Of a stretch of 64,000 nucleotides of DNA, positions 44,351 through 54,132 are shown one piece after another. The stretch is from Nitrosomonas eutropha (GTDB taxonomy: Bacteria; Pseudomonadota; Gammaproteobacteria; Burkholderiales; Nitrosomonadaceae). Location of the stretch: NCBI RefSeq assembly GCF_900116685.1, contig NZ_FPBL01000004.1:1-64000 (forward strand), read 5' to 3'. The first letter of the stretch is position 1, and each line of letters opens with the position of its first letter. Under the pieces are notes generated by a model, which saw only the letters and a program-made list of their open reading frames with translations, was not told the origin of the DNA and did not search any database. The translations under genes and the position numbers were made by a program.

Positions 44351-45475
44351 TCAATCTTCAATGATGGCGAACATGCGCCGGTATTCCTTGATTGCATAGC
44401 GATCGGTCATGCCGGCAATATAGTCGGCGATTGCCTGATGTCCATAGTCGCGAAATTTGTGCTGGTATTCAGGAGGCAATAATGCAGATTCGGCTGCAAA
44501 TGCTGAAAACAGTTTTTCAACGATATGGTGTGCTTTGTTGCTCATACGCATCACCTGATAATGCTTGTAGAGATTTTTATGCAGAAAACGTTTCAGCTCC
44601 TGTTGCTGCTGTTTGATCGTATCGCTGAAACCAACCAGAGCCGGCATTTCCCGCACGTTGTCCGGGCTGTTCGGGCTGGCCGCTTCAATGTGAGCTTTGC
44701 TTTGTGTCGTCAGATCAGTCGCTAAAGTATTGATCATGCCACGTACAGTTTCATGAACCAGGCGTCGCCCGGTAATAGCCGGGTGGTGTTGTTTTACCTG
44801 GTGTAAATGCTGGGCGAATATTTCGATTTCTTCCAGTTGTGCCTGTGTAATGAGGCCGGAACGTACCCCGTCATCCACGTCATGATTGTTGTAGGCGATT
44901 TCGTCCGCTAGGTTAGCCAGCTGCGCTTCTAGTGATGCGCTGCGGCCATGCAGGAAACGCTCGCCCAATTCCCCCAGCGCTTGGGCCTTGGATTTTGTAG
45001 CTCTTTTCAGAATCCCTTCGCGTGTCTCAAAACATAAATTCAACCCATCGAATCGGGCATAACGTTCTTCCAGCACATCCACCACCCGGAGTGACTGCAG
45101 GTTGTGCTCAAATCCACCGTAGGCTTTCATACAGGCATCCAGTGCATCCTGCCCGGCATGGCCAAACGGGGTGTGGCCCAAGTCATGTGCTAGTGAGATG
45201 GCTTCCACCAGCTCTTCGTTGAGTTGTAAATTGCGCGCGATGGAGCGGCCGATCTGGGCGACTTCCAAGCTGTGTGTCAGGCGTGTGCGAAACAGGTCGC
45301 CTTCATGGTTGACGAATACCTGGGTTTTATATTCCAATCGACGGAATGCAGTGGAATGGATGACACGATCCCGATCGCGCTGAAATTGGCTGCGCCCGGT
45401 TGGTGCATCCTCATGAATACGGCGACCACGCGAATTGGTATCGGATACGGCGTAGGGGGGCAGATTATTATGCAT
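44351..45475 (-). CDS. dgt: dGTPase-like HD phosphohydrolase
   Basis: The enzyme removes triphosphate from dNTPs. From the ATG at 45475 it has 374 residues: [47 protein letters not shown], the HD motif [14 protein letters not shown], then [14 protein letters not shown]. It is the shorter Dgt type usual outside enterics. The start lies within the last codons of aroB (8-bp overlap), consistent with the conserved aroK-aroB-dgt order. A longer frame into aroB is rejected. Confidence 0.92.
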   Translation of the reverse strand: MHNNLPPYAVSDTNSRGRRIHEDAPTGRSQFQRDRDRVIHSTAFRRLEYKTQVFVNHEGDLFRTRLTHSLEVAQIGRSIARNLQLNEELVEAISLAHDLGHTPFGHAGQDALDACMKAYGGFEHNLQSLRVVDVLEERYARFDGLNLCFETREGILKRATKSKAQALGELGERFLHGRSASLEAQLANLADEIAYNNHDVDDGVRSGLITQAQLEEIEIFAQHLHQVKQHHPAITGRRLVHETVRGMINTLATDLTTQSKAHIEAASPNSPDNVREMPALVGFSDTIKQQQQELKRFLHKNLYKHYQVMRMSNKAHHIVEKLFSAFAAESALLPPEYQHKFRDYGHQAIADYIAGMTDRYAIKEYRRMFAIIED

Positions 45476-46577
45476 CGGCAATGCAGGCTGACAATGTTTC
45501 AAGCAGCAATGGGGCGGGAACAGTGTTGTCCAGCGAAGCCTTGCCGATCCGATCCAGCAGGATGAAGCGGATTGCACCATCCTTCACTTTTTTATCGAGC
45601 TGCATTGATTCCAGGTAGCGTTCGGGTGCGATGCGCGGGCCTTTTACCGGCAGCCCGGCATTTTCAAACAAGCGCTGGATACGATCGGTATCCTGTGAAG
45701 TGGTGCGTTGCAGACGCTTGGAGAGATCGGCCGCCATGAGAGTGCCGGCAGCAACGGCTTCACCATGTAACCATGTGCCATAGCCCATAGTGTTTTCAAT
45801 GGCATGGCCAAATGTATGCCCAAGATTGAGCAGTGCGCGCACGCCACTTTCACGTTCGTCCAGCGAAACAATTTCTGCCTTGATTTCGCAGCTGCGGCGG
45901 ATGGCATAATTCATTGCTGCAGAATCACGCGCCAGCAACTGTTCGATATGGTGCTCCAGCCAGTCAAAGAATATCGCATCATAAATCAGGCCGTATTTGA
46001 TGACTTCTGCAATCCCGGCGCGTAATTCTCTGTCCGGCAGGGTAGTGAGCGTGGCGGAGTCGGCTAAAACCAGGCGTGGCTGGTAAAAAGCGCCGATCAT
46101 GTTTTTACCCAGCGGATGATTAATGCCAGTTTTTCCGCCTACGGACGAATCTACCTGGGCAAGCAGTGTGGTGGGAATCTGGATAAAGGGTACGCCACGC
46201 AAATAGCTGGCGGCTGCAAAACCGGTCAGATCACCGATTACCCCGCCACCGAGCGCAATCAGCGGCGTCTTGCGTTCGCAGCGATGCTCCAGTAGTGCAT
46301 CAAAAATCAGATTCAGTGTTTCCCAGTTTTTATATTGCTCCCCGTCCGGCAGGATGACCGCAAAGGTTTCCACCTGGTGTTCAGCCAGCGCGCTGCGCAG
46401 TTTTTCCAGATAAAGCGGTGCGATGGTGGTGTTGGTAACAATTGCAGCTTTCTTGCCGGGCAGATGAGGGAGCAACAGGTCAATCCTGGTGAGCAGTTCT
46501 TGTCCGATATGAATGGTGTAACTGCGATTTTCCGGGAGAGTATCAAGTGCGACTTCAACTGATTCCATGGCATTCAT
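45468..46577 (-). CDS. aroB: 3-Dehydroquinate synthase
   Basis: AroB converts DAHP to 3-dehydroquinate in the shikimate pathway. The 369-residue protein has [13 protein letters not shown], the NAD-binding stretch [65 protein letters not shown] and LHGEAVAAG. The ATG at 46577 or the one at 46565 may be used. It follows aroK by 47 bp on the same strand. Confidence 0.97.
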   Translation of the reverse strand: MNAMESVEVALDTLPENRSYTIHIGQELLTRIDLLLPHLPGKKAAIVTNTTIAPLYLEKLRSALAEHQVETFAVILPDGEQYKNWETLNLIFDALLEHRCERKTPLIALGGGVIGDLTGFAAASYLRGVPFIQIPTTLLAQVDSSVGGKTGINHPLGKNMIGAFYQPRLVLADSATLTTLPDRELRAGIAEVIKYGLIYDAIFFDWLEHHIEQLLARDSAAMNYAIRRSCEIKAEIVSLDERESGVRALLNLGHTFGHAIENTMGYGTWLHGEAVAAGTLMAADLSKRLQRTTSQDTDRIQRLFENAGLPVKGPRIAPERYLESMQLDKKVKDGAIRFILLDRIGKASLDNTVPAPLLLETLSACIADA

Positions 46578-46624
46578 CTGGTGTTCTTCAAAGGTTGGTT
46601 TGCTTGGTATAAAGCAGTCTGCTG

Positions 46625-47242
46625 TTATTCCGGCTGTTTAACGGAGGGATGACTTTTCAGCTCAGCGCCGGTTGATTCCTGATTGAGCTGATGCAATCTC
46701 TGCAGCAGTTTCTGCACGAAGGCACGGGCACTTTGTTTGCCGCTGTCCATGATGATGTGTGCTGTTTCACGATACAGCGGGTCGCGTTGTGCAAACAGCC
46801 TGGCCAGTTTGGCATGTGCATTTCCCGTTTGCAGCAGAGGACGGTTTTTATCCTGATGCGTACGGCGACGCAACTCGGAGACAGGTGCGCATAGATAAAT
46901 CACAGTGCCGTGTTGTCGCAACAAAGTGCGATTATCCGGATGTAATATTGCACCGCCCCCTGTTGCCAGGACGATATTCTGCTGCTGGACGACTTCCCGC
47001 AGAACTTCGCTTTCGCGTTTGCGAAACCCGGCTTCTCCCTCTATTTCGAAAATCACGGGAATCCCCACTCCCGTGCGTTGCTGGATTTCATGATCGACAT
47101 CGATGAAAGTTTTACCGACAAGATTGGCCAGCAATTTTCCAACCGTTGTTTTACCAGCGCCCATCATCCCGATCAGAATGATATTGCCCGGTATCAACTC
47201 GGCATCAGAATTTCTTGTGGTTGGCGTTTTGCTGCGTTGCAT
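46625..47242 (-). CDS. aroK: Shikimate kinase
   Basis: AroK phosphorylates shikimate. The protein of about 205 residues has the Walker A motif [15 protein letters not shown], the shikimate-binding [13 protein letters not shown] and [23 protein letters not shown] and the lid RNRPLL-type [10 protein letters not shown]. Both the ATG at 47242 and one at 47266 are in frame. The first gives an N-terminus closer to the family. The C-terminal 20 residues are a variable extension. Confidence 0.95.
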   Translation of the reverse strand: MQRSKTPTTRNSDAELIPGNIILIGMMGAGKTTVGKLLANLVGKTFIDVDHEIQQRTGVGIPVIFEIEGEAGFRKRESEVLREVVQQQNIVLATGGGAILHPDNRTLLRQHGTVIYLCAPVSELRRRTHQDKNRPLLQTGNAHAKLARLFAQRDPLYRETAHIIMDSGKQSARAFVQKLLQRLHQLNQESTGAELKSHPSVKQPE

Positions 47243-47342
47243 AATGCAATTGTACTGTAAATCCACGGCCAGCCTGCGATTTCCCTTGGTGTGAATCTTG
47301 ATTTAATGGAGTAATAAACAGGACTGACACCAATATAAGTGT

Positions 47343-48704
47343 TCATAAAAACCTGGCAACGAATGCTTTTTCGACATTTCCGGTGAGTGGAATTTTGACG
47401 CGATAGCCGCTGCCGGGGGCAACATTGACGGTGTTGCCGTCAAGATCCTGCATGTGTTCGATCTGGATGATGCGATTGCCGGAGGGATGGACGATTTCCA
47501 GGCGATCGCCGATTTGAAAGCGGTTTTTGACCAGGATTTCGGCCATACCGGAAGCGGTATCGATCTGTTCGATATCTCCGACATACTGGCTGCGGGAAGA
47601 TTCGGAATGGCCACGCAGATAATTCTGTGTTTCCTGGCTGTGGTGGCGCTGATAGAAGCCGTCGGTATAGCCGCGATTGGCCAACCCTTCCAGCTGACCC
47701 AGCAAGGAGGGATCAAAGGGTCGCTGATGGACGGCATCATCAATTGCCTGGCGATAAACCTGTGCAGTGCGCGCGACATAATAAGCTGATTTGGTTCTCC
47801 CTTCGACCTTGAGTGAATCGATACCGATTTCAGTCAGTTGTGCAACATGCTCAACAGCGCGCAAATCCTTGGAATTCATGATGTAGGTGCCGTGCTCGTC
47901 TTCCATGACGGGCATCAGTTGCTCCGGTCGCTGACTCTCTTCAATCAGATAGACCTGATCAGCAGCAGGGTGGCGCTGTATGGCGGTATTACTGAAAGAA
48001 ATAGATTCAGTTGATTGAAGCGCTTCGTTGAAATCGAAGTCTATTTTTTGCGGTAATTCAATATCTCCACTGGCATTTTCCGCCGCTGCCTTGACTTTGT
48101 AGTCCCAGCGGCAGGAGTTGGTGCAGGTGCCCTGATTGGGGTCGCGATGATTGAAATAACCGGATAATAGGCACCTACCGGAATAGGCAATGCAGAGGGC
48201 GCCGTGCACAAATACTTCCAGTTCCATATCCGGGCAGAGTTCGCGGATTTCGGCAATTTCTTCCAGCGACAGTTCACGCGAGAGGATCACGCGCGTCAGA
48301 CCAAGCGATTGCCAGAATTTAACAGCAGCATAGTTGACGGTATTAGCCTGGACGGACAGATGAATTGCCACATCCGGCCATTTTTCCCGAACCAGCATGA
48401 TCAGGCCCGGGTCAGCCATGATCAGCGCATCGGGTTGCAACTCAATGACCGGTTCCATATCACGCAGATAGGTTTTGACCTTGGCGTTATGGGGCATCAG
48501 GTTACTGGCTACGAAAAATTTTTTGCCAAGTTGACGCGCTTCGATAATCCCGGCACGCAGTTGTGGCAGTGTAAATTCGTTGTTGCGGGCACGCAATGAG
48601 TAGCGTGGCTGGCCGGCGTAGACTGCATCTGCGCCAAAGGCATAGGCAGCACGCATTTTTTCCAGGGAGCCGGCAGGCAGGAGTAATTCGGGGGCTTTCA
48701 GCAT
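47343..48704 (-). CDS. trhP: U32 peptidase-family tRNA hydroxylation protein (YegQ/TrhP type)
   Basis: YegQ/TrhP proteins take part in prephenate-dependent hydroxylation of uridine 34 in tRNA. The 453-residue protein has PELLLPAGSLEKMRAAYAFG, ADAVYAGQPRYSLRARNNEF, the U32 signature ELEVFVHGALCIAYSGRCLLSGYFNHRDPN with Cys-rich CTNSCRWDY, and a C-terminal domain with IEHMQDLDGN. Its size matches YegQ rather than UbiU/UbiV or RlhA. It diverges from dnaE. Confidence 0.88.
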   Translation of the reverse strand: MLKAPELLLPAGSLEKMRAAYAFGADAVYAGQPRYSLRARNNEFTLPQLRAGIIEARQLGKKFFVASNLMPHNAKVKTYLRDMEPVIELQPDALIMADPGLIMLVREKWPDVAIHLSVQANTVNYAAVKFWQSLGLTRVILSRELSLEEIAEIRELCPDMELEVFVHGALCIAYSGRCLLSGYFNHRDPNQGTCTNSCRWDYKVKAAAENASGDIELPQKIDFDFNEALQSTESISFSNTAIQRHPAADQVYLIEESQRPEQLMPVMEDEHGTYIMNSKDLRAVEHVAQLTEIGIDSLKVEGRTKSAYYVARTAQVYRQAIDDAVHQRPFDPSLLGQLEGLANRGYTDGFYQRHHSQETQNYLRGHSESSRSQYVGDIEQIDTASGMAEILVKNRFQIGDRLEIVHPSGNRIIQIEHMQDLDGNTVNVAPGSGYRVKIPLTGNVEKAFVARFL

Positions 48705-48789
48705 GATGTAAAATGAGGTGATGTGTCAGCAATAATTTCCGCCACACTGGTTATCTTTCAAAATTTCACTTGGTTTTTATTGTATCACC

Positions 48790-51700
48790 ATGCCGATTAA
48801 CCCTGTTTTCGTTCATTTGCGGTTGCACAGTGAATATTCCGTTGTAGACGGTATTGTGCGGGTTGAAGAAGCGGTTGCCAAAGCGCGCGATACCGGTATG
48901 CCGGCGTTGGCGCTGACCGATCTGTCCAACCTTTTCGGGTTGGTCAAGTTTTATCAGCATGCTTGCAAGGCCGGAATCAAGCCGATTGCCGGTTGTGATG
49001 TTTGGATCAGTAATGAAAATGATGTGGATCGGCCGTTTCGCTTGCTGCTGTTGTGTCAGTCATTTTCCGGTTATTTACTGCTGAGCCGTCTGCTGTCGCG
49101 CGCTTATCGGGAGAACATGCAGCGTGGTCGTGCGGAACTGAAGAAAGATTGGTTTCGGGAGGAGGGAGCCGGGACAGAAGGATTGATCGCCCTGTCCGGA
49201 GGGGAGCAGGGCGAAGTGGAGCGATTGCTGCTGGCGGATCCAGTCGCCGCAGCAACAGCTGCGCAGGAATGGGCGGCGTTATTCCCTGAAAGGTTTTATC
49301 TGGAAATTCAGCGCTGTGGCCGGCCTAATGAGGAGGTGACAAATCATGCCATGCTGGAGCTGGTTTCTAATCTAAAACTGCCTGTGGTAGCAACACATCC
49401 GGTGCAGTTTATGCAGCCGGAGGATTTCAGGGCACATGAGGCGCGGGTATGTATCGCACAGGGTTATGTGCTGGGAGATCGTCGACGTCCCCGGGAATTT
49501 ACCGAGCAGCAGTATTTCAAGACAGCGGCAGAAATGAGTGAGCTGTTTGGTGATGTGCCGGAAGCGCTGGCTAATAGCGTGGAAATTGCCCGGCGCTGTT
49601 CACTGATGCTGGAATTGGGAGTCAATCGGCTGCCAGATTTCCCGACACCAGCGGGAATCAGTGTCGAGCAGCATTTGCGTGACCAAGCACAAACAGGATT
49701 GGTTGTGCGGATGGCACAACTATTTCCAGAAGCAGCACAGCGTGATGAAAGATATCCGGTTTATCAGGCGCGCCTGGATTTTGAAGTAGAAACCATCATT
49801 CAGATGGGATTTGCCGGTTATTTCCTGATTGTGTCTGACTTTATCAGCTGGGCGAAGCAGCACAATGTACCAGTCGGGCCGGGACGTGGTTCTGGAGCAG
49901 GTTCGCTGGTAGCCTATTCGCTGGATATTACTGATCTGGATCCGCTGCGCTATGATTTACTGTTCGAGCGTTTCCTTAATCCAGAGCGGGTTTCCATGCC
50001 GGATTTTGATATTGATTTCTGTCAGGATAGGCGTGAGCAGGTGATTGAATATGTGCGTGATCGTTACGGTGCGGAGAGTGTGGCGCAGATCGCAACGTTT
50101 GGCACGATGGCGGCCAAGGCAGTGGTGCGTGATGTCGGTCGCGTGCTTGACCTGCCGTATAACTTTGTCGATCAACTGGCCAAGTTGGTGCCATTCGAAC
50201 TGGGTATGACCCTGTACAAGGCGCGTAAAATTGAGCCATTACTTAATCAACGTGCAGAAGCGGAAGAGGATGTGCGCAATCTGCTGGAACTGGCTGAGCG
50301 TCTGGAGGGATTGACGCGCAATGTGGGGATGCACGCTGGTGGAGTGTTAATTGCACCGGGCAAGATTACCGATTTTTGCCCGATTTACTGCGCGGATGCG
50401 GGTGATGCAGTCGTCAGTCAGTATGACAAGGACGATGTTGAGAAAGTCGGGTTGGTGAAGTTTGATTTTCTCGGGTTGCGCACATTAACCATTCTTGATC
50501 GAGCAGTTGCTGATATTCGGCAGTACCGTTCGGCCGCATCAAGTGAGAAAGATGCTGGCGCACAATCTGTGGAAGAAAGTCGTTTTTTACTGGGCGATAT
50601 TTCACTTGAAGATATGGCCACCTTTGCTTTGATGGCGAAAGGCAATACTGTTGGAATTTTTCAGTTTGAATCACGCGGCATGAAAGATCTGCTGCAGAAG
50701 GCGAAGCCGGATTGTTTTGAAGATCTGATTGCGCTGGTGGCGCTTTATCGGCCGGGGCCGATGGATCTGATTCCCGATTTTATCGAGCGTAAACATGGCA
50801 AGCGGGTGGAGTATCTTGATCCTCGCTTGCAGCCAATCCTCGGGCCGACTTACGGCATCATGATTTATCAGGAACAGGTAATGCAGATTGCCCAGGTGAT
50901 TGGCGGTTACAGCCTGGGGGGAGCTGATTTACTGCGGCGTGCCATGGGTAAAAAGAAAGTGGAGGAAATGGCGCAACAGCGCGCTGTTTTCGTTGAAGGT
51001 GCGATCAAAAACAGCATGGCTGAAGCAGATGCCGTAACGTTGTTCAGCCTGATGGAAAAATTCGCCGGCTACGGTTTCAATAAATCCCATGCGGCAGCGT
51101 ATGCGTTGATTGCTTACCAGACTGCCTATCTCAAGGCACATTATCCTGCGGAATTCATGGCAGCCTGTATGTCATCAGATATGGATGACACTGACAAGGT
51201 GAATGTGTTTTACGAGGATTGTAAGCTGAATGGCATTGCCATTTTGCCGCCGGATATTAATCAGTCTGCCTATTACTTTGTTCCGGTTGATCGCAAAACT
51301 ATCCGCTATGGACTGGGCGCTATCAAGGGAACGGGGGAGGCGGCCATTTCGGCGATCGTGCGGGCACGGGAGCAGGGAGTAGCATTTACCGGTCTGTTAG
51401 ATTTCTGTCAGCGAGTTGATCGGCGCATTGTTAATCGCCGTACCATTGAGGCGCTGATCCGTGCAGGGGCATTTGATACGGTTGAAGCTAATCGTGCTGC
51501 ACTTATGGCATCCGTCGGGATGGCACTCGAATATGCGGAACATTGCAGCCTGACTGCCAGTCAGGTTAGTCTGTTTGATGACAATTCTGATCTGTTGCAG
51601 CAGCCGGTTATAACGGAGACCACACAATGGCCGGAGAAAGAAAAGCTGCAATATGAAAAAATGTCATTGGGATTTTATCTGAGTGGCCATCCGTATGATA

Positions 51701-52293
51701 GTTATGCTAAAGAACTAAGCCGTTTTATCCCGGTGCGCCTTGGACGGATTGCTCCCGGGCGCGAGCCGCAGCTGATCGCCGGTGTGATCTACGCGATCCG
51801 GACACAAATGTCCCGACGCGGGAAGATGGCGATCGTTACACTGGATGATGGTATGGCGAGAGTTGAACTCGTGGTTTACAGTGATTTGCTGAGTACGAAT
51901 TCACAGTGTTTGAAGGCGGATCAGCTGCTGGTAGTAAGCGCTGTGGTCAGCCATGGCTATGGAGAAAATGCTGAAAAACGTATTGTGGCGAAAGAGGTTT
52001 TTGATTATGCAACTGCTCGTTCAATGTATGCCAGAAAACTGAGAATTGTGATTGATAGCCCGGAGCTTCTTACTCCCGTGCAACTCAAGGAATTATTGGT
52101 TGCCTATCTTCCGGGAAGTGGTGTGCATAATGTGCTGCCTTCAGCAGTTTGTCCGGTATCAATTGATTTTCGCAATGAGGGTGCCGGATGTGAAATTGAC
52201 TTGAGCAGTCGCTGGCGTGTTCATTTACATGAAAGGCTAATCGAGTCGCTTATGGATAGCCTTGGTCATGACAAGGTGGAAATAATTTATTGA
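48790..52293 (+). CDS. dnaE: DNA polymerase III subunit alpha
   Basis: This is the replicative polymerase catalytic subunit. The 1167-residue protein begins with a PHP domain (FVHLRLHSEYSVVDGIVRVEE), then the polymerase core with GRGSGAGSLVAYSLDITDLDPL, the catalytic Asp pair in MPDFDIDFCQDRREQVI, the third Asp in VKFDFLGLRTL, YQEQVMQIAQ, and GYGFNKSHAAAYALIAYQTAYLKAHYP. A C-terminal OB-fold region follows (GVIYAIRTQMSRRGKMAIVTLDDG). It is the DnaE1 type. Confidence 0.98.
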   Translation: MPINPVFVHLRLHSEYSVVDGIVRVEEAVAKARDTGMPALALTDLSNLFGLVKFYQHACKAGIKPIAGCDVWISNENDVDRPFRLLLLCQSFSGYLLLSRLLSRAYRENMQRGRAELKKDWFREEGAGTEGLIALSGGEQGEVERLLLADPVAAATAAQEWAALFPERFYLEIQRCGRPNEEVTNHAMLELVSNLKLPVVATHPVQFMQPEDFRAHEARVCIAQGYVLGDRRRPREFTEQQYFKTAAEMSELFGDVPEALANSVEIARRCSLMLELGVNRLPDFPTPAGISVEQHLRDQAQTGLVVRMAQLFPEAAQRDERYPVYQARLDFEVETIIQMGFAGYFLIVSDFISWAKQHNVPVGPGRGSGAGSLVAYSLDITDLDPLRYDLLFERFLNPERVSMPDFDIDFCQDRREQVIEYVRDRYGAESVAQIATFGTMAAKAVVRDVGRVLDLPYNFVDQLAKLVPFELGMTLYKARKIEPLLNQRAEAEEDVRNLLELAERLEGLTRNVGMHAGGVLIAPGKITDFCPIYCADAGDAVVSQYDKDDVEKVGLVKFDFLGLRTLTILDRAVADIRQYRSAASSEKDAGAQSVEESRFLLGDISLEDMATFALMAKGNTVGIFQFESRGMKDLLQKAKPDCFEDLIALVALYRPGPMDLIPDFIERKHGKRVEYLDPRLQPILGPTYGIMIYQEQVMQIAQVIGGYSLGGADLLRRAMGKKKVEEMAQQRAVFVEGAIKNSMAEADAVTLFSLMEKFAGYGFNKSHAAAYALIAYQTAYLKAHYPAEFMAACMSSDMDDTDKVNVFYEDCKLNGIAILPPDINQSAYYFVPVDRKTIRYGLGAIKGTGEAAISAIVRAREQGVAFTGLLDFCQRVDRRIVNRRTIEALIRAGAFDTVEANRAALMASVGMALEYAEHCSLTASQVSLFDDNSDLLQQPVITETTQWPEKEKLQYEKMSLGFYLSGHPYDSYAKELSRFIPVRLGRIAPGREPQLIAGVIYAIRTQMSRRGKMAIVTLDDGMARVELVVYSDLLSTNSQCLKADQLLVVSAVVSHGYGENAEKRIVAKEVFDYATARSMYARKLRIVIDSPELLTPVQLKELLVAYLPGSGVHNVLPSAVCPVSIDFRNEGAGCEIDLSSRWRVHLHERLIESLMDSLGHDKVEIIY

Positions 52294-52306
52294 TAACCGA
52301 TCTGCC

Positions 52307-52498
52307 TCATGTTCCGTGAATGTACTCCACATAAACCCATAACATCATGATCGCAAACAATGTCAGAGATAGTATGACGCGCGCGGTGAGAGCCTTGACC
52401 ATCCGCGTGCTGTCGCCCTTGTCTTTGATCATGTAATACACTGCAGAGCCGAGGGTATACAGAATGGATAGTAAAAGCAGGATGGCGAGTATTTTCAA
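52307..52498 (-). CDS. Twin-transmembrane protein (DUF2909)
   Basis: The 63-residue protein has two membrane helices (about residues 3-23 and 40-60) joined by a short charged loop, MIKDKGDSTRMVKALTARV. The loop sequence and size match DUF2909, a small family often near surf1/cox genes in proteobacteria. The function is unknown. It stands alone between dnaE and miaA on the opposite strand. Confidence 0.8.
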   Translation of the reverse strand: MKILAILLLLSILYTLGSAVYYMIKDKGDSTRMVKALTARVILSLTLFAIMMLWVYVEYIHGT

Positions 52499-52648
52499 GG
52501 ATTTTTCCAGTGGATAGTGGTGGTATCAGTAAACCATTTCAATATTCCTTGTTGTCATTTGGAAACTTCAGCTGACAACATTAAAAATTATGATTCGGAC
52601 ATCGATCGGTTGTTCATATCTTTTTATTGTAACTGATAACAGTTGACC

Positions 52649-53602
52649 GTGAATCCTCCTGATACAGAATCTCCAGCAGCCATTTTTCTGATGGGACCCA
52701 CTGCCAGTGGTAAGTCTGGCATGGCAATGGAAATCGCGCGCCATTTCCCGGTAGAGATTATCAGTGTTGATTCAGCACAGGTTTATCGGTACATGGATAT
52801 CGGCAGCGCCAAGCCGGACAAATCAATTCAGGCAGAAATTCCACATCATTTGATTGATTTGATCAATCCTGATGAAAGTTATTCTGCTGCGCAATTCAGA
52901 GAGGATGCCTTGTCTACCATGCATAGGATTACAGCACGCGGCAAAGTGCCGCTGCTGGCTGGTGGCACCATGCTTTATTTCAAGGTATTGCGACAAGGAT
53001 TGGCTACATTGCCTGCAGCTGATGAGGCCATGCGCAAGGAGCTGGAACAATCAGCCTGCGAACGAGGGTGGCCTGCTATGCATGTTGTTCTGAGCCGACT
53101 TGATCCTGTCACAGCAGAACGCATCAAACCGAATGACAGTCAGCGTATCCAGCGCGCACTGGAAGTCTATTACCTGACTGGCAGGCCCATGTCGGAAATG
53201 CTGAAACAACAGCAAAATCGTGATTTTCCTTATCGTGTTTTTAATATCGCTTTGCTTCCGGGTGATCGCAGTGTTTTACATGCTCGCATCAGTCAGCGGT
53301 TTGACAAGATGCTGGAAATAGGGCTGGTGGATGAAGTGCACATGATCCGTGATCAATGCCAGGTGACCGCTGATATGCCGGCAATGCGCTGCGTCGGCTA
53401 TCGTCAGGTATATATGTATTTGGAGAATGAAATCAGCCTGACTGAAATGCGAGAGAGAGGTGTTTTTGCGACCAGACAGCTGGCCAAGCGCCAATTAACC
53501 TGGCTGAGAGCAATGCATGAACTGCAGAGCTTTGACTGCCTGGATAATCAGTTAACTCAACAGATTATTGGCTTTATACAGAAGCAGCGTATTTTTGCCT
53601 GA
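52649..53602 (+). CDS. miaA: tRNA dimethylallyltransferase
   Basis: MiaA adds a dimethylallyl group to A37 of tRNAs that read U-starting codons. The protein of about 317 residues (GTG at 52649; TTG at 52643 also possible) has the P-loop FLMGPTASGKSGMAME, SVDSAQVYRYMDIGSAKP, PHHLIDLINPDESYSAAQF, GGTMLYFKVLRQGLATLP and MPAMRCVGYRQVY. No ATG start is available in frame. Confidence 0.96.
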   Translation: MNPPDTESPAAIFLMGPTASGKSGMAMEIARHFPVEIISVDSAQVYRYMDIGSAKPDKSIQAEIPHHLIDLINPDESYSAAQFREDALSTMHRITARGKVPLLAGGTMLYFKVLRQGLATLPAADEAMRKELEQSACERGWPAMHVVLSRLDPVTAERIKPNDSQRIQRALEVYYLTGRPMSEMLKQQQNRDFPYRVFNIALLPGDRSVLHARISQRFDKMLEIGLVDEVHMIRDQCQVTADMPAMRCVGYRQVYMYLENEISLTEMRERGVFATRQLAKRQLTWLRAMHELQSFDCLDNQLTQQIIGFIQKQRIFA

Positions 53603-53828
53603 CTGAGCGCTGAGCAATATTTTAGCGATGGTGGTTTGTCTGTGCCTGCAACTGGAATGATGTTATGCATTCTACAGCTACGCTCATGTCGGGGTTGTAT
53701 GATCTGGCTGATCAATCACACAACTATATCAAGGAAGAATACGCAGAGATTGCGCGTAGAACATATCGATTTACCACCCGGTGCGCTGGGCAGATTACAT
53801 GGATATTGATGACGCCAGGATTTGTTGA

Positions 53829-53904
53829 TGGCGTCCCCAAGGGGATTCGAACCCCTGTACCCACCGTGAAAGGGTGGTGTCCTAGGCCTCTAGACGATGG
53901 GGAC
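53829..53904 (-). tRNA. tRNA-Glu (anticodon TTC)
   Basis: The minus strand folds as a complete tRNA: acceptor GTCCCC/GGGGAC, discriminator G, encoded CCA (53829-53831), anticodon loop CTTTCAC with TTC, and T-arm with GTTCGAATC. It is 25 bp from tRNA-Ala on the same strand and probably shares a transcript with it. Confidence 0.95.
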
Positions 53905-53929
53905 TAGTGTTGCGGATAAAGTAAAAAGC

Positions 53930-54005
<76 letters not shown>

Positions 54006-54132
54006 GGTTAAGACAAGTCGGCAATTATACTGATCACCCTATTTATTGTAAAGCTGCCTGTTGGAATTGCTGATTTTCATATTGTCTCGTATTCAGTTGG
54101 CATTGAAGATTTTTCTCCAGTTCCGTGTTCTT

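Noticed and set aside
47303-47779. Minus-strand ORF of 158 codons
   Set aside because: It is a shifted-frame shadow of the U32 peptidase gene, Ser/Pro/Ala-rich with no motif.
53665-53907. Plus-strand ORF of 80 codons
   Set aside because: Its 3' half is the antisense of tRNA-Glu, and it has no family resemblance or conserved start signals.
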